Source of the DNA: an uncultured Haemophilus sp.
Lineage (GTDB): Bacteria > Pseudomonadota > Gammaproteobacteria > Enterobacterales > Pasteurellaceae
Direction of reading: 5' to 3'
Assembly: GCA_902481695.1 (NCBI GenBank)
Contig: CABSXY010000014.1
Location: 1-16,539 of the forward strand
DNA length: 16,539 nucleotides
The notes under the pieces are model-generated. The model saw nothing but the letters and a program-made list of their open reading frames with translations, did not search any database and was not told where the DNA came from. Below are positions 5,829 through 14,024 of the stretch, piece after piece; position 1 is the first letter of the stretch, and each line of letters starts with the position of its first letter. The position numbers and the translations under genes were made by a program.

Positions 5829-6266
5829 TTATTTGCGGCCTAATGCAGGAGCGACTTTATCCAATACACCGTTAATGTATTTATGGCTTTCATCTGCACC
5901 AAATACTTTCGCCACTTCAATTGCCTCGTTAATCGCCACTTTATACGGTACATCTGGCTCAAATTGAAGTTCATAAACCGCTAAACGTAAAATCGCTTTT
6001 TCAATCGGATCTAATTCATCCAACGTACGATCTAAATAATGGCTCATTGAAAAATCAACGGCTTCTACATTCGCAACGGTTTGACGGAAAAGGCGGCTAA
6101 AATAAGGTTTATCCACACCTTTTAAATCTTGATCCACAACGAACGTGAGTTCCACTTGTTCTGGTGCGTTACCAGAGAGCGCCCAAGAATATAATGCTTG
6201 AACGGCACATTCTCTCGCTCTACGACGTGGCGATACTTTTTTTACAGGTTCTTTTTTCTCTGTCAT
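5829..6266 (-). CDS. nusB: Transcription antitermination factor NusB
   Basis: RNA-binding partner of NusE (ribosomal protein S10) in the boxA antitermination complex that supports rRNA transcription. It has 145 residues (139 in E. coli) and is all helical. Features are a lysine-rich N-terminal tail, the arginine-rich SPRRRARECAVQALYSW (about 12-28), ELDPIEKAILRLAVYEL (about 84-100), PYKVAINEAIEVAKVFG (about 107-123) and SHKYINGVLDK (about 127-137). The start follows the ribH stop by 5 bases and has no evident ribosome site, so translation is probably coupled to ribH. The ribH-nusB pair is a conserved neighbourhood. A hairpin terminator follows. Confidence 0.97.
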   Translation of the reverse strand: MTEKKEPVKKVSPRRRARECAVQALYSWALSGNAPEQVELTFVVDQDLKGVDKPYFSRLFRQTVANVEAVDFSMSHYLDRTLDELDPIEKAILRLAVYELQFEPDVPYKVAINEAIEVAKVFGADESHKYINGVLDKVAPALGRK

Positions 6267-6271
6267 TGGAA

Positions 6272-6745
6272 TTATGCCGCATCAATTTGTTGTAAAAGAT
6301 TTACCATTTCAAGTGCAGTCAATGCTGCTTCTGCACCTTTATTACCTGCTTTAGTACCTGCACGCTCGATAGCTTGTTCAATGTTTTCAGTCGTTAAAAC
6401 ACCGAAGGCCACAGGGATTTCAGCTTGCATTGCTACTTGACCTAAACCGCTGCTTGCTTCGCCAGCCACATATTCAAAGTGAGCGGTACCACCACGGATT
6501 ACCGTACCTAGTGCGACGATTGCATCAAATTTTTTGCTTTCAGCTAAACGACGTGCTACTAATGGAAGTTCATACGCACCTGGTGCACGAACGATTGTGA
6601 TATTCTCATCTTTCACTTGGCCGATACGTTTTAATGCATCTACCGCACCTTCTAATAAACTTTCATTAATAAAACTGTTAAAACGAGCAATCACCACTGC
6701 GATTTTAGCATTTGGCGCAGCTACCGCACCTTCTAAAACTTTCAT
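6272..6745 (-). CDS. ribH: 6,7-dimethyl-8-ribityllumazine synthase
   Basis: Penultimate step of riboflavin synthesis: joins 5-amino-6-ribitylaminouracil and 3,4-dihydroxy-2-butanone 4-phosphate. It has 157 residues, the usual length (often named ribE in Haemophilus annotations). Motifs are ARFNSFI (F22 stacks on substrate), RAPGAYELP (about 53-61), GTVIRGGTAHFEYV with H89 as the catalytic histidine, and GVLTTENIEQAIERAG near the end. Members form pentamers or 60-mer shells. AGGAAA precedes the ATG with good spacing. It is the first gene of the operon that runs to dapB; a promoter candidate lies at 6794-6786. There is no room for an FMN riboswitch upstream. Confidence 0.97.
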   Translation of the reverse strand: MKVLEGAVAAPNAKIAVVIARFNSFINESLLEGAVDALKRIGQVKDENITIVRAPGAYELPLVARRLAESKKFDAIVALGTVIRGGTAHFEYVAGEASSGLGQVAMQAEIPVAFGVLTTENIEQAIERAGTKAGNKGAEAALTALEMVNLLQQIDAA

Positions 6746-6785
6746 ACTTTTTCCTAATCTGAATGAACAATAAATTTGACGGTGG

Positions 6786-6794
6786 ATTTTAGCA
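6786..6794 (-). promoter_or_regulatory. Candidate extended -10 promoter for the ribH operon
   Basis: TGCTAAAAT on the minus strand matches an extended -10 (TGn + TAAAAT), about 41 bases upstream of the ribH start. The -35 region would lie within the upstream terminator hairpin and is not convincing, which is common for extended -10 promoters. It is the only good candidate in the ~100-base gap. Confidence 0.4.
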
Positions 6795-6795
6795 T

Positions 6796-6831
6796 AAAAA
6801 GAAACCCTGTGGAAATAATCCGACAGGGTTT
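6796..6831 (-). terminator. Intrinsic terminator of the glycogen operon
   Basis: Minus-strand AAACCCTGT (6831-6823), a 12-base loop and ACAGGGTTT (6810-6802), then CTTTTT. The 9-bp stem is perfect, starts about 20 bases after the glgP stop and separates the glycogen genes from ribH. Confidence 0.9.
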
Positions 6832-6850
6832 TCTATGAGTGGAAAAGAAC

Positions 6851-9316
6851 TTACTTCTCAAGTTTTAACGGTTCAATTTTCCAGATATTTTTCGCATATT
6901 CAAGAATTGTACGGTCTGATGAGAAGAAGCCCATGTTCACCATATTTTGAATGGTACTTGCTATCCATACGTCACGATCTTGATATTTTTTATCTACCGC
7001 TTTTTGCGCTTCCACATAACTGCGGAAATCAGCAAAAGATTGGTAATAATCGTGGTATTGTAAACCTTGAATTAGAGAATGATAACGGTTCGGTTCTTCC
7101 GGTGAGAAATCACCACGAATGATTTGGTCAATGACTTCACGTAACTGCTCGTCATTTTGATAATAATCAAACGGACGATAACCTTCGCGACGTAATGCTT
7201 CCACTTGTTCAACCGTATTACCAAAGATAAAGATGTGGTCTTCACCAACATTATCTAAAATCTCAACGTTCGCACCATCCAGCGTACCCAATGTTAACGC
7301 ACCATTTAAGGCAAACTTCATGTTACTGGTACCTGATGCTTCTGTTCCTGCAAGAGAGATTTGCTCAGAAATATCTGCCGCTGGAATGATTAATTGTGCA
7401 AGACTTACGCTGTAGTTCGGAATAAAGACAACTTTTAAACGACCTTTTAAGCGTTCATCATTATTGATAACATTCGCGACATCGTTAATTAAACGAATGG
7501 TTTGTTTTGCTGCATAGTAAGCTGAAGCCGCTTTACCTGCTAAAATGAACACACGTGGCTGCCAATCTTTTTCTGGATGAGCAAGCATTTCGTTGTAACG
7601 AGCAATAATGTGTAACACATTAAGCATTTGACGTTTGTATTCGTGAATACGTTTTACTTGTACGTCAAATAAAGCATGTGGATCTAAATCGATATCAAGT
7701 GTTTTCTTCACATATTGTGCTAATTTCACTTTGTTATCGTATTTGATATCTGCTACAGCACGCTTAAATTCACCTTTATCTGCAAACGCTTTAAGTTTTT
7801 CAATTTGACTTAAATCGCAACGCCATTCAGAACCAATATATTGATCAAATAAAGCCGCTAATTTCGGGTTTGCTACGGCAAGCCAACGACGTGGTGTCAC
7901 ACCGTTTGTCACGTTAGTGAAACGTTCTGGATAGATACGAGCAAAATCAGCAAAGGTTGATGTCACCATAAGATCTGAGTGAATTGCCGCAACACCGTTC
8001 ACTTTATGAGAACCAACAACGGACAACCATCCCATACGCACTTTACGTTGATACCCTTCTTCGATAAGTGAAACGCGACGGATAAAGTCCATATCAGTCG
8101 TGACATACGTTTTCACATATTCAAGGAAATGATCATTGATTTCAAAAATCATTTGTAAGTGACGCGGTAAGATCTTCGCCATCATTTCTACCGGCCAGGT
8201 TTCTAATGCTTCTGACATTAAAGTATGGCAAGTATAAGAGAAGATTCGACGAGTCACATCCCAAGCGTTTTGCCATGAGTAACCATGTAAATCGATTAAA
8301 ATACGCATCAACTCAGGAATCGCTAATGCCGGGTGGGTATCATTCAAGTGAATCGCCACTTTATCAGCAAGATTATTCAATGTACCGTGTGTTCTTAAAT
8401 GGCGACGGAGAATATCTTGCAAAGAAGCTGATACTAAGAAGTACTCTTGACGTAAGCGTAACTCACGACCATTCCAGGTGGAATCATCAGGATAAAGTAC
8501 ACGAGAAAGGTTTTGGTTAGCTGAACGCGTTGCCACCGCCGCTAAATGATCACCACGATTAAATTCTTCTAAATCAAATAATTCTCCACCATGCGCAGAC
8601 CATAAACGTAAAGTCGATGCCGAATCATTTTTGTAGCCTGGGATCATTTGGTCGTATGCAAGTGCGGTCACTTTTTCAGCCGGATTCCAGATACATTTTT
8701 TATCTTCAAAATAAATATGACCACCAAAATCAATACTGAAACGTTTTGATGGACGCATAAATTCCCAAGGTGCACCTTTTTCCAACCAATCATCTGGACG
8801 TTCAACCTGTTGACCATTTTCAATTTTTTGGCGGAACATACCGTATTCATAACGAATACCATAACCCATCGCAGGAATGGCTAATGTTGCCAATGAATCC
8901 ATAAAGCAAGCAGCAAGGCGACCTAACCCCCCATTACCTAAACCTGGATCCACTTCTTTTTCAATAATCTCTTCTAAATTAACATTTAATTCAGCCAGGG
9001 CTTTTTCTGCCACGTCATAAACACCTTCTGCGATCATTGCATTAGAAAGTGTACGGCCGATTAAGAATTCCATAGAAAGGTAATAAACACGACGAGTTTC
9101 TTCTGCACGAGATTGACGAGCGGTGGTAATCCAGCCTTCAGTCACTAAATCACGTACCGCATGAAGGGTCGCATTTAGCCAGTCGCGTTGACTCGCCTCT
9201 TTTGGTGAACGACCAATTAAGAAAATTAATTTATAAACAATTGCTTTTTTTACGCCTTCAACGTCAAGACTTGGTCGATTGTAGAGAAATGGCGAATCAA
9301 AATTGTCCATGATCAT
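6851..9316 (-). CDS. glgP: Glycogen phosphorylase
   Basis: PLP-dependent GT35 enzyme that releases glucose-1-phosphate from the non-reducing ends of glycogen. From ATG 9316 it has 821 residues (815 in E. coli GlgP) and matches it end to end. The N-terminal half shows VYYLSMEFLIGRTLSNAM, DPGLGNGGLGRLAACF and AIHLNDTHPALAIPEL. The C-terminal half shows FTNVTNGVTPRRWL, FDVQVKRIHEYKRQ, FIPNYSVSLAQLIIPAADISEQIS and the PLP signature EASGTSNMKFALNG, with the Schiff-base lysine at about K667. A GAGG lies 11 bases before ATG 9316; an ATG two codons later (9310) is an alternative, and the TTG at 9349 has no support. It is the last gene of the operon, after glgA. MalP is a paralogue, but the glg context favours GlgP. 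Confidence 0.96.
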   Translation of the reverse strand: MIMDNFDSPFLYNRPSLDVEGVKKAIVYKLIFLIGRSPKEASQRDWLNATLHAVRDLVTEGWITTARQSRAEETRRVYYLSMEFLIGRTLSNAMIAEGVYDVAEKALAELNVNLEEIIEKEVDPGLGNGGLGRLAACFMDSLATLAIPAMGYGIRYEYGMFRQKIENGQQVERPDDWLEKGAPWEFMRPSKRFSIDFGGHIYFEDKKCIWNPAEKVTALAYDQMIPGYKNDSASTLRLWSAHGGELFDLEEFNRGDHLAAVATRSANQNLSRVLYPDDSTWNGRELRLRQEYFLVSASLQDILRRHLRTHGTLNNLADKVAIHLNDTHPALAIPELMRILIDLHGYSWQNAWDVTRRIFSYTCHTLMSEALETWPVEMMAKILPRHLQMIFEINDHFLEYVKTYVTTDMDFIRRVSLIEEGYQRKVRMGWLSVVGSHKVNGVAAIHSDLMVTSTFADFARIYPERFTNVTNGVTPRRWLAVANPKLAALFDQYIGSEWRCDLSQIEKLKAFADKGEFKRAVADIKYDNKVKLAQYVKKTLDIDLDPHALFDVQVKRIHEYKRQMLNVLHIIARYNEMLAHPEKDWQPRVFILAGKAASAYYAAKQTIRLINDVANVINNDERLKGRLKVVFIPNYSVSLAQLIIPAADISEQISLAGTEASGTSNMKFALNGALTLGTLDGANVEILDNVGEDHIFIFGNTVEQVEALRREGYRPFDYYQNDEQLREVIDQIIRGDFSPEEPNRYHSLIQGLQYHDYYQSFADFRSYVEAQKAVDKKYQDRDVWIASTIQNMVNMGFFSSDRTILEYAKNIWKIEPLKLEK
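8660..8668 (+). repeat. USS core within glgP
   Basis: Exact AAGTGCGGT on +. On the coding strand it encodes Thr-Ala-Leu of KVTALAYDQ. Confidence 0.9.
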
Positions 9317-9368
9317 AGAAAATAAAACCTCAATAAAAAAATCGCGCAAATTTTAAGCTTTTTTACGA

Positions 9369-9417
9369 AAAAAACAACAAAAATTCCCCCTTAAAAGGCG
9401 ATTATTTCGAAGAGGGA
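9369..9417 (-). terminator. Possible weak terminator between glgA and glgP
   Basis: Minus-strand arms TCCCTCTT (9417-9410) and AAGGGGGA (9392-9385) give an 8-bp stem with one U.G pair and a 17-base loop, followed by ATTTTTGTTGTTTTTTTC. It lies between the glgA stop and the glgP start, so if active it would reduce glgP relative to upstream genes. Confidence 0.5.
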
Positions 9418-9431
9418 GTCAATCCATTGAA

Positions 9432-10871
9432 TTATGAGTTTAAAATGCTTAAATAGAGCTGCTCATATTGAGCGGCCGCATTTTTCCAACTAAAGTCCTG
9501 TGCCATGGCATTATTACGCACCATCGCCCAAACACGTTGTTTTTGCCACAAGGCAAAGGCATGCTGGATAGCACTTCGTAAATCATCTGCTTCGGCTTTT
9601 TGAAATACAAAACCTGTTGCAGTACGCGCTTTAATGGTTTCACTTGTACTGTTGGTCACGGTATCCGCTAATCCTCCCGTTGCACGAACAAGCGGCAATG
9701 TGCCATATTGCAACCCATATAATTGAGTTAATCCACAAGGTTCAAAGCGGCTTGGTACCAAAATGACATCACCACCGGCAACCATCAAATGTGAAAGTGC
9801 TTCATCATAACCAATTTTTACTGCAATATTTTCTGGGTAACGTTGTGCTAATTGGCAAATTCCCTCTTCCAAATGTTTTGCACCAGAACCGAGAATAGTT
9901 AATTGACCACCTTGTTTAACAATTTCATCCGCTGTGGCAATCAGTAAATCCACGCCTTTTTGTTCGGTTAAGCGAGTCACCATCACAAATAAAAGTGCAT
10001 CAGGTTGTTGTGGCAAATTAAAATAAGCTTGTAAATCCGCTTTATTTTTCTTCTTACCCGCGATGGATTTCAATTTGTAGTGATGCTGAATATAAGCATC
10101 ACAACTTGGATGCCAAATTTCTTGATCAACACCATTTAAAATCCCCACCAACTTGCCAGCTTCACGTAAACCTGTTAACAAGCCTTGTAAGCCATAAGCA
10201 AAGTCTGGTGTGGTAATTTCTTTCGCATAAGTTGGACTCACTGCTGTGACCATATCAGAATAATAGAGACCTGCTTTCAAATATGAAATTTGACCAAATA
10301 ACTCTAAACCATCAACATAGAACATACCTTCTGGCAATCCAATTTCATGCAAATGGCGATGAGCAAATTGTCCTTGATATGCCAAGTTATGAATCGTAAA
10401 TACTGATTTTGCAGGACGACCTTTATTAAAGAGATAAGCGGCGGCTAAGCCCGCATGCCAATCATGAGCATGAACCACTTCTGCTCGCCACCAACTGTCT
10501 AAGCCTGTCGAAAGCTCTGCTCCCACCCAGCCTAATAAAGCAAAACGTTTATAGTTATCGGCATAATCGTTGTAATCGCTATCATGATAAGGATTTCCTT
10601 CTCGCCAATAGAGATGTGGTGCATCAATCAGATAAATCCCTACGCCATTGTATTCGCCATAACGCAATACAACATGACCAGCAAAATTATCAAATTCTGT
10701 GACGACATGCGTATTCTCAATGCCCGCTGAAATTTTTGGATAAGCCGGCAACAAAATACGTGCATCAATACCAATTTCTTTTTGTGCAAAAGGCAATGCC
10801 CCTAAAACATCGGCAAGTCCGCCAGTTTTGAGTAAGGGATACAGCTCCGAGCAAACATGTAAAACTCTCAT
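9432..10871 (-). CDS. glgA: Glycogen synthase (ADP-glucose type)
   Basis: GT5 glucosyltransferase that adds glucose from ADP-glucose to alpha-1,4-glucan ends. It has 479 residues (477 in E. coli). Motifs and residues are in place: K15 in LLKTGGLAD (ADP-glucose binding), VVHAHDWHAGLA, H161 in IHNLAYQG, LNGVDQEIW, R300 and K305 in TRLTEQKG, and E377 in SRFEPCGLTQLYG, followed by ATGGLADTV. The two Rossmann-like halves of a GT-B fold are complete. AAGGA precedes the ATG with good spacing. It starts 90 bases after the glgC stop, the largest gap between the first four genes of the operon. Nothing suggests decay, unlike in glgX. Confidence 0.97.
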   Translation of the reverse strand: MRVLHVCSELYPLLKTGGLADVLGALPFAQKEIGIDARILLPAYPKISAGIENTHVVTEFDNFAGHVVLRYGEYNGVGIYLIDAPHLYWREGNPYHDSDYNDYADNYKRFALLGWVGAELSTGLDSWWRAEVVHAHDWHAGLAAAYLFNKGRPAKSVFTIHNLAYQGQFAHRHLHEIGLPEGMFYVDGLELFGQISYLKAGLYYSDMVTAVSPTYAKEITTPDFAYGLQGLLTGLREAGKLVGILNGVDQEIWHPSCDAYIQHHYKLKSIAGKKKNKADLQAYFNLPQQPDALLFVMVTRLTEQKGVDLLIATADEIVKQGGQLTILGSGAKHLEEGICQLAQRYPENIAVKIGYDEALSHLMVAGGDVILVPSRFEPCGLTQLYGLQYGTLPLVRATGGLADTVTNSTSETIKARTATGFVFQKAEADDLRSAIQHAFALWQKQRVWAMVRNNAMAQDFSWKNAAAQYEQLYLSILNS

Positions 10872-10895
10872 AATTTTCCTTTTATACTTAAAATT

Positions 10896-10960
10896 GTGCG
10901 GTCATTGATAACAGCACAATCTTTTTACTTTACTTAAAATACTGTCAAAATTGACCGCAC
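10896..10960 (-). repeat. Inverted uptake-sequence pair between glgC and glgA
   Basis: GTGCGGTCA at 10896-10904 and its reverse complement TGACCGCAC at 10952-10960 form a 9-bp inverted repeat with a 47-base spacer. The right copy (10954-10962 on -) is an exact USS core that overlaps the glgC stop codon; the left copy has TT instead of AA at its start. Inverted USS pairs often act as terminators in Haemophilus, but this loop is long and no T-tract follows on the minus strand, so terminator activity is doubtful. Confidence 0.6.
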
Positions 10961-10962
10961 TT
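10954..10962 (-). repeat. USS core overlapping the glgC stop codon
   Basis: Exact AAGTGCGGT on - followed by CAATTTTG. Its first A is also the last-position neighbour of the glgC TAA. Confidence 0.9.
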
Positions 10963-12260
10963 TAATCCAAATGTTCTTCGTTAGTGACTTCTTCGCCTTG
11001 CAATTTTTTCAACATCGTTGAGGTTACAAGTACAACTTTACCGGTAGAACTCACACGGAAGCGTTTACTGTCAAGGGCTTTATCCACACCGATTTCCATA
11101 CCATCTGGAATAATACAATGGCGATCAATAATACAATCTTTTAATGTACAATTTTTACCAATTTGTACTTGCGGTAACACGACACTGTGATCAACAGTAG
11201 AGTCTTCATCAATTTTGACTCTATCAAACAACACTGAATTACTAATAGATGCATCCGTAATCACACAGCCCCCACCAATAAGCGAATTATCTACCGGTTT
11301 AATATTGTTTTTTTTATAGAAGAATTTAGATGGATAAGCCTGTACTGGATTACCACGAATTGGCCAGCTTTGATCATAAATATCTAATTGTGGATGCTCT
11401 GAAACTAAATCGATATTCGCTTGCCAGAAACTATCGAGTGTACCCACATCACGCCAGTAAATTTCACCTTCAGTGTTTCGGCCCATACAAGAACGGCTGA
11501 ATGGATGCGCATAAAGCACGCCTTCTTCCAAGCATTTTGGCAAAACATCTTTACCAAAGTCATGAGATGTGCAAGGGGTATTCACTTCTCTGTCAAGCAT
11601 TTTATAGAGATACTCAGCATCAAACACGTAGATCCACATAGAGGCTAGCGACGTATCTGGTTTACCCACCATGGCAGGTGGATCTTTTGGTTTCTCAACA
11701 AAAGCTTTCACTTTAAGATTCTCATTTACTGCCATGACACCAAATTCACTGGCTTCAGAACGTGGTACCTCAATACAGCCTACTGTGCATTTTGCTCCAC
11801 TTCTCACATGATCCATCAACATGACACTGTAATCTTGTTTATAAATATGGTCGCCCGCAAGAATCAAAATGTATTTTGGACGATAGTGATTACGGATAAT
11901 CGCCATATTTTGATACACCGCATCCGCTGTACCACGGTACCACGTAGAATCATCAATTTGTTGACGGGCAGGTAACATATCAACGAATTCACCACGCTCT
12001 TGCGGTAAGAATGACCAACCTGTTTGTAAATGGCGTAATAAAGAGTGAGCTGCATACTGGGTTACAACACCGATGCGATTCAGGCCTGAGTTAATACAGT
12101 TGGAAAGTGCAAAATCAATAATGCGACGATTACCACCAAAATATAACGCAGGTTTAGCACGTTTATCGGTTAATTCATGTAAGCGAGAACCACGACCACC
12201 AGCCAAAATAAGCACTAAAGTATCTTTAACTAATTCATATTTATTAAGATCACTTTTCAT
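10962..12260 (-). CDS. glgC: Glucose-1-phosphate adenylyltransferase (unusual G-to-W substitution)
   Basis: Makes ADP-glucose from ATP and glucose-1-phosphate, the committed and allosterically controlled step of bacterial glycogen synthesis. From ATG 12260 it has 432 residues (431 in E. coli). That start has GGAG with 6-base spacing and overlaps the glgX end by 11 bases; the in-frame ATG at 12305 lies inside glgX. Conserved parts: LILAGGRGSRL (17-27), KRAKPALYFGG (33-43), D137 in LAGDHIYKQDY, K190 in VEKP, S207, SHDFGKD (232-238), YWRDVGTL (W269), and a C-terminal left-handed beta-helix. Odd: the SLASMGIYVF loop reads SLASMWIYVF, with W209 (codon 11636-11634, TGG) at the position of E. coli G214, between glucose-1-phosphate contacts S212 and Y216. 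This may impair activity. Confidence 0.95.
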   Translation of the reverse strand: MKSDLNKYELVKDTLVLILAGGRGSRLHELTDKRAKPALYFGGNRRIIDFALSNCINSGLNRIGVVTQYAAHSLLRHLQTGWSFLPQERGEFVDMLPARQQIDDSTWYRGTADAVYQNMAIIRNHYRPKYILILAGDHIYKQDYSVMLMDHVRSGAKCTVGCIEVPRSEASEFGVMAVNENLKVKAFVEKPKDPPAMVGKPDTSLASMWIYVFDAEYLYKMLDREVNTPCTSHDFGKDVLPKCLEEGVLYAHPFSRSCMGRNTEGEIYWRDVGTLDSFWQANIDLVSEHPQLDIYDQSWPIRGNPVQAYPSKFFYKKNNIKPVDNSLIGGGCVITDASISNSVLFDRVKIDEDSTVDHSVVLPQVQIGKNCTLKDCIIDRHCIIPDGMEIGVDKALDSKRFRVSSTGKVVLVTSTMLKKLQGEEVTNEEHLD

Positions 12261-12781
12261 AACAAACTCCATCGTTTTCATCATCCATATGTTCCAACAC
12301 TTCAAATGCTATACCGCTCACATCACATTGTTGAATCACGCTATTTTCAGTTTCGGCAATCTTTTTCCATTTACCCTTTGGCAAATAAAAAGATTGCGGT
12401 TCAGTTTTTGCATTAATTAAGAAAAGATATTTGCCGTCCAACATAACTTGTAGGGCTTTGCTTTCCCGATTATGCCAATCGTCTAGGGTCATCGGGTTTC
12501 CCCCAGTATTCAACCACTCGACATTTTCATCCGACCACCAAGCCTCCTGTTGCAAACTTTGAATTTTTTTTCGTAATGCAATGGTTTGCTTGGTAAAATC
12601 AAATAAGGTTGGGTTAAAATAATTCTACTTTAACCACATCAATTAGTTACATTGGCAATAGGCGTTGTTATTGCCATATTGGCTGTTGCCGAACTCATCC
12701 CCAGCAAGCAGCATGGGTACACCATTTGCCAGTAATAAAGAGCCTAACAAGCCTTTTTCTGATAAAACACGGTTATTTTCG

Positions 12782-12790
12782 ACCGCACTT
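12782..12790 (-). repeat. USS core within glgX (5' of the stops)
   Basis: Exact AAGTGCGGT on -, encoding Ser-Ala-Val of WQSAVENN in the catalytic domain. Confidence 0.9.
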
Positions 12791-14015
12791 TGCCATTCAT
12801 CAGCTAAATCCAGTTGAGAACCTTCTATGCCATGATTGTAGCTATAATTTTCATTGCGTCCGTCACGGTTCTCTTCACCGTTAGCGTCATTGTGTTTATG
12901 GTTATAGCTCACTAAATCTCGTAACGTAAAACCATCATGAGCAGTAATAAAGTTCAAGCTACCATGCGGTAATCGTTCTTCTCGTTTAAAAATATCGCTA
13001 GAGCCAGCAAAACGTTCTGCAAAGGCCCCCACTTCACCACTTTGCCACAACCAAAAACGGCACATATCATCGCGGAAACGATCATTCCATTGAGAAAAAT
13101 AGGCTGGGAAATAACCAACTTGGTAACCGTAATGCCCTATATCCCAAGGCTCTGCAATTAATTTAATTTGTTGTAGAACGTCATCCTGTTCCATTTCCGC
13201 AAACAATTTTGCATTCGGATTGAAATCAGGCGTTTCACGACCAAGTACCGTGGCTAAATCAAAACGGAAACCATCCACATGACATTCTGTTACCCAGTAA
13301 CGTAAACAATCTAATACCCATTTGCGAGTGACATCATTAGAAAGATTGAGCATATTGCCGCAACCCGTCCAATTGAGATAATCTCCATGCTCGTTTTGCC
13401 AGTAATAGGTTTCATCATCAATACCACGCTGGCAAAATGTCGGAAATGATTTTTCGGATTCAGCCGTATGGTTAAACACCACATCTAAAATCACTTCGAT
13501 ACCAGCTTGATGCAAGGCTTTCACCATGCTCTTAAACTCGTTCAAAGGCTGTTTTTGATCAGCTGCGTAACTTGGTTCTAAAGCAAACATGGCTAATGGG
13601 TTATAGCCCCAATAATTGCGTAATCCTTTTTCTTGCAAATGTGGTTCATCAATGAAGAAATTCACTGGGAGCAATTCAAGGCTGGTAATACCCAATGATT
13701 TAAAATACGCAATATTTTCGGGGTGTGCTAACGCCGCATAAGTGCCCCGAATATTTTCTGGAATACGGGAATTTAATTGGCTAAATCCTTTAACATTCAG
13801 TTCATACACAATGGTTTGAGCCCAAGGAATAGACGGCTTGCAATCCCCATTCCAATCAAAACTCTCATCCACCATGCGACCTTTAGGTGCAACCGCTGCA
13901 TTATCTCGTCCATCATTTAACAAGAAAATTGAACGGGCTTCTAATGAACTTAAATCCGGTTTATGAGTGACCGCTTTCGCATAAGGATCAAGCATTAACT
14001 TTTGCGGATTAGCTA

Positions 14016-14024
14016 AAGTGCGGT
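14016..14024 (+). repeat. USS core within glgX (N-terminal region)
   Basis: Exact AAGTGCGGT on +. On the coding strand it encodes Arg-Thr-Leu of NDRTLAN, a frame different from the Thr-Ala-Leu frame used by the other + strand cores inside genes. Confidence 0.9.

Noticed and set aside
6316..6324. AAGTGCAGT within ribH as an uptake sequence
   Set aside because: One mismatch in the core (A for G); degenerate copies of this kind are not reliably taken up, so not counted.
6746..6850. FMN riboswitch upstream of ribH
   Set aside because: Only about 100 bases are available and most are the glgP terminator and promoter; no conserved RFN-element segments are visible.
8206..8520. Long ORFs on the strand opposite glgP, glgC, glgX and glgB
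   Set aside because: They are antisense shadows of strongly conserved coding frames, with no family resemblance or ribosome sites.
10962..12305. glgC start at ATG 12305, giving a 447-residue protein
   Set aside because: The extra 15 residues lie inside glgX in another frame, are not GlgC-like, and the ATG at 12260 has the good GGAG site and normal length.
12250..12555. A separate small gene starting at TTG 12555 (C-terminal GlgX fragment as an independent protein)
   Set aside because: It is in the same frame as glgX and aligns to the GlgX C-terminal domain. The AGGAGG at about 12550-12545 encodes Gln-Glu-Ala of that domain and the start codons just after it are out of frame, so no restart is supported.
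12625..12645. Programmed stop-codon readthrough or recoding in glgX
   Set aside because: Two different stops (TAA and TAG) six codons apart plus loss of a conserved Asp make readthrough implausible; TAA is the least leaky stop, and I see no stem-loop or selenocysteine/pyrrolysine context.
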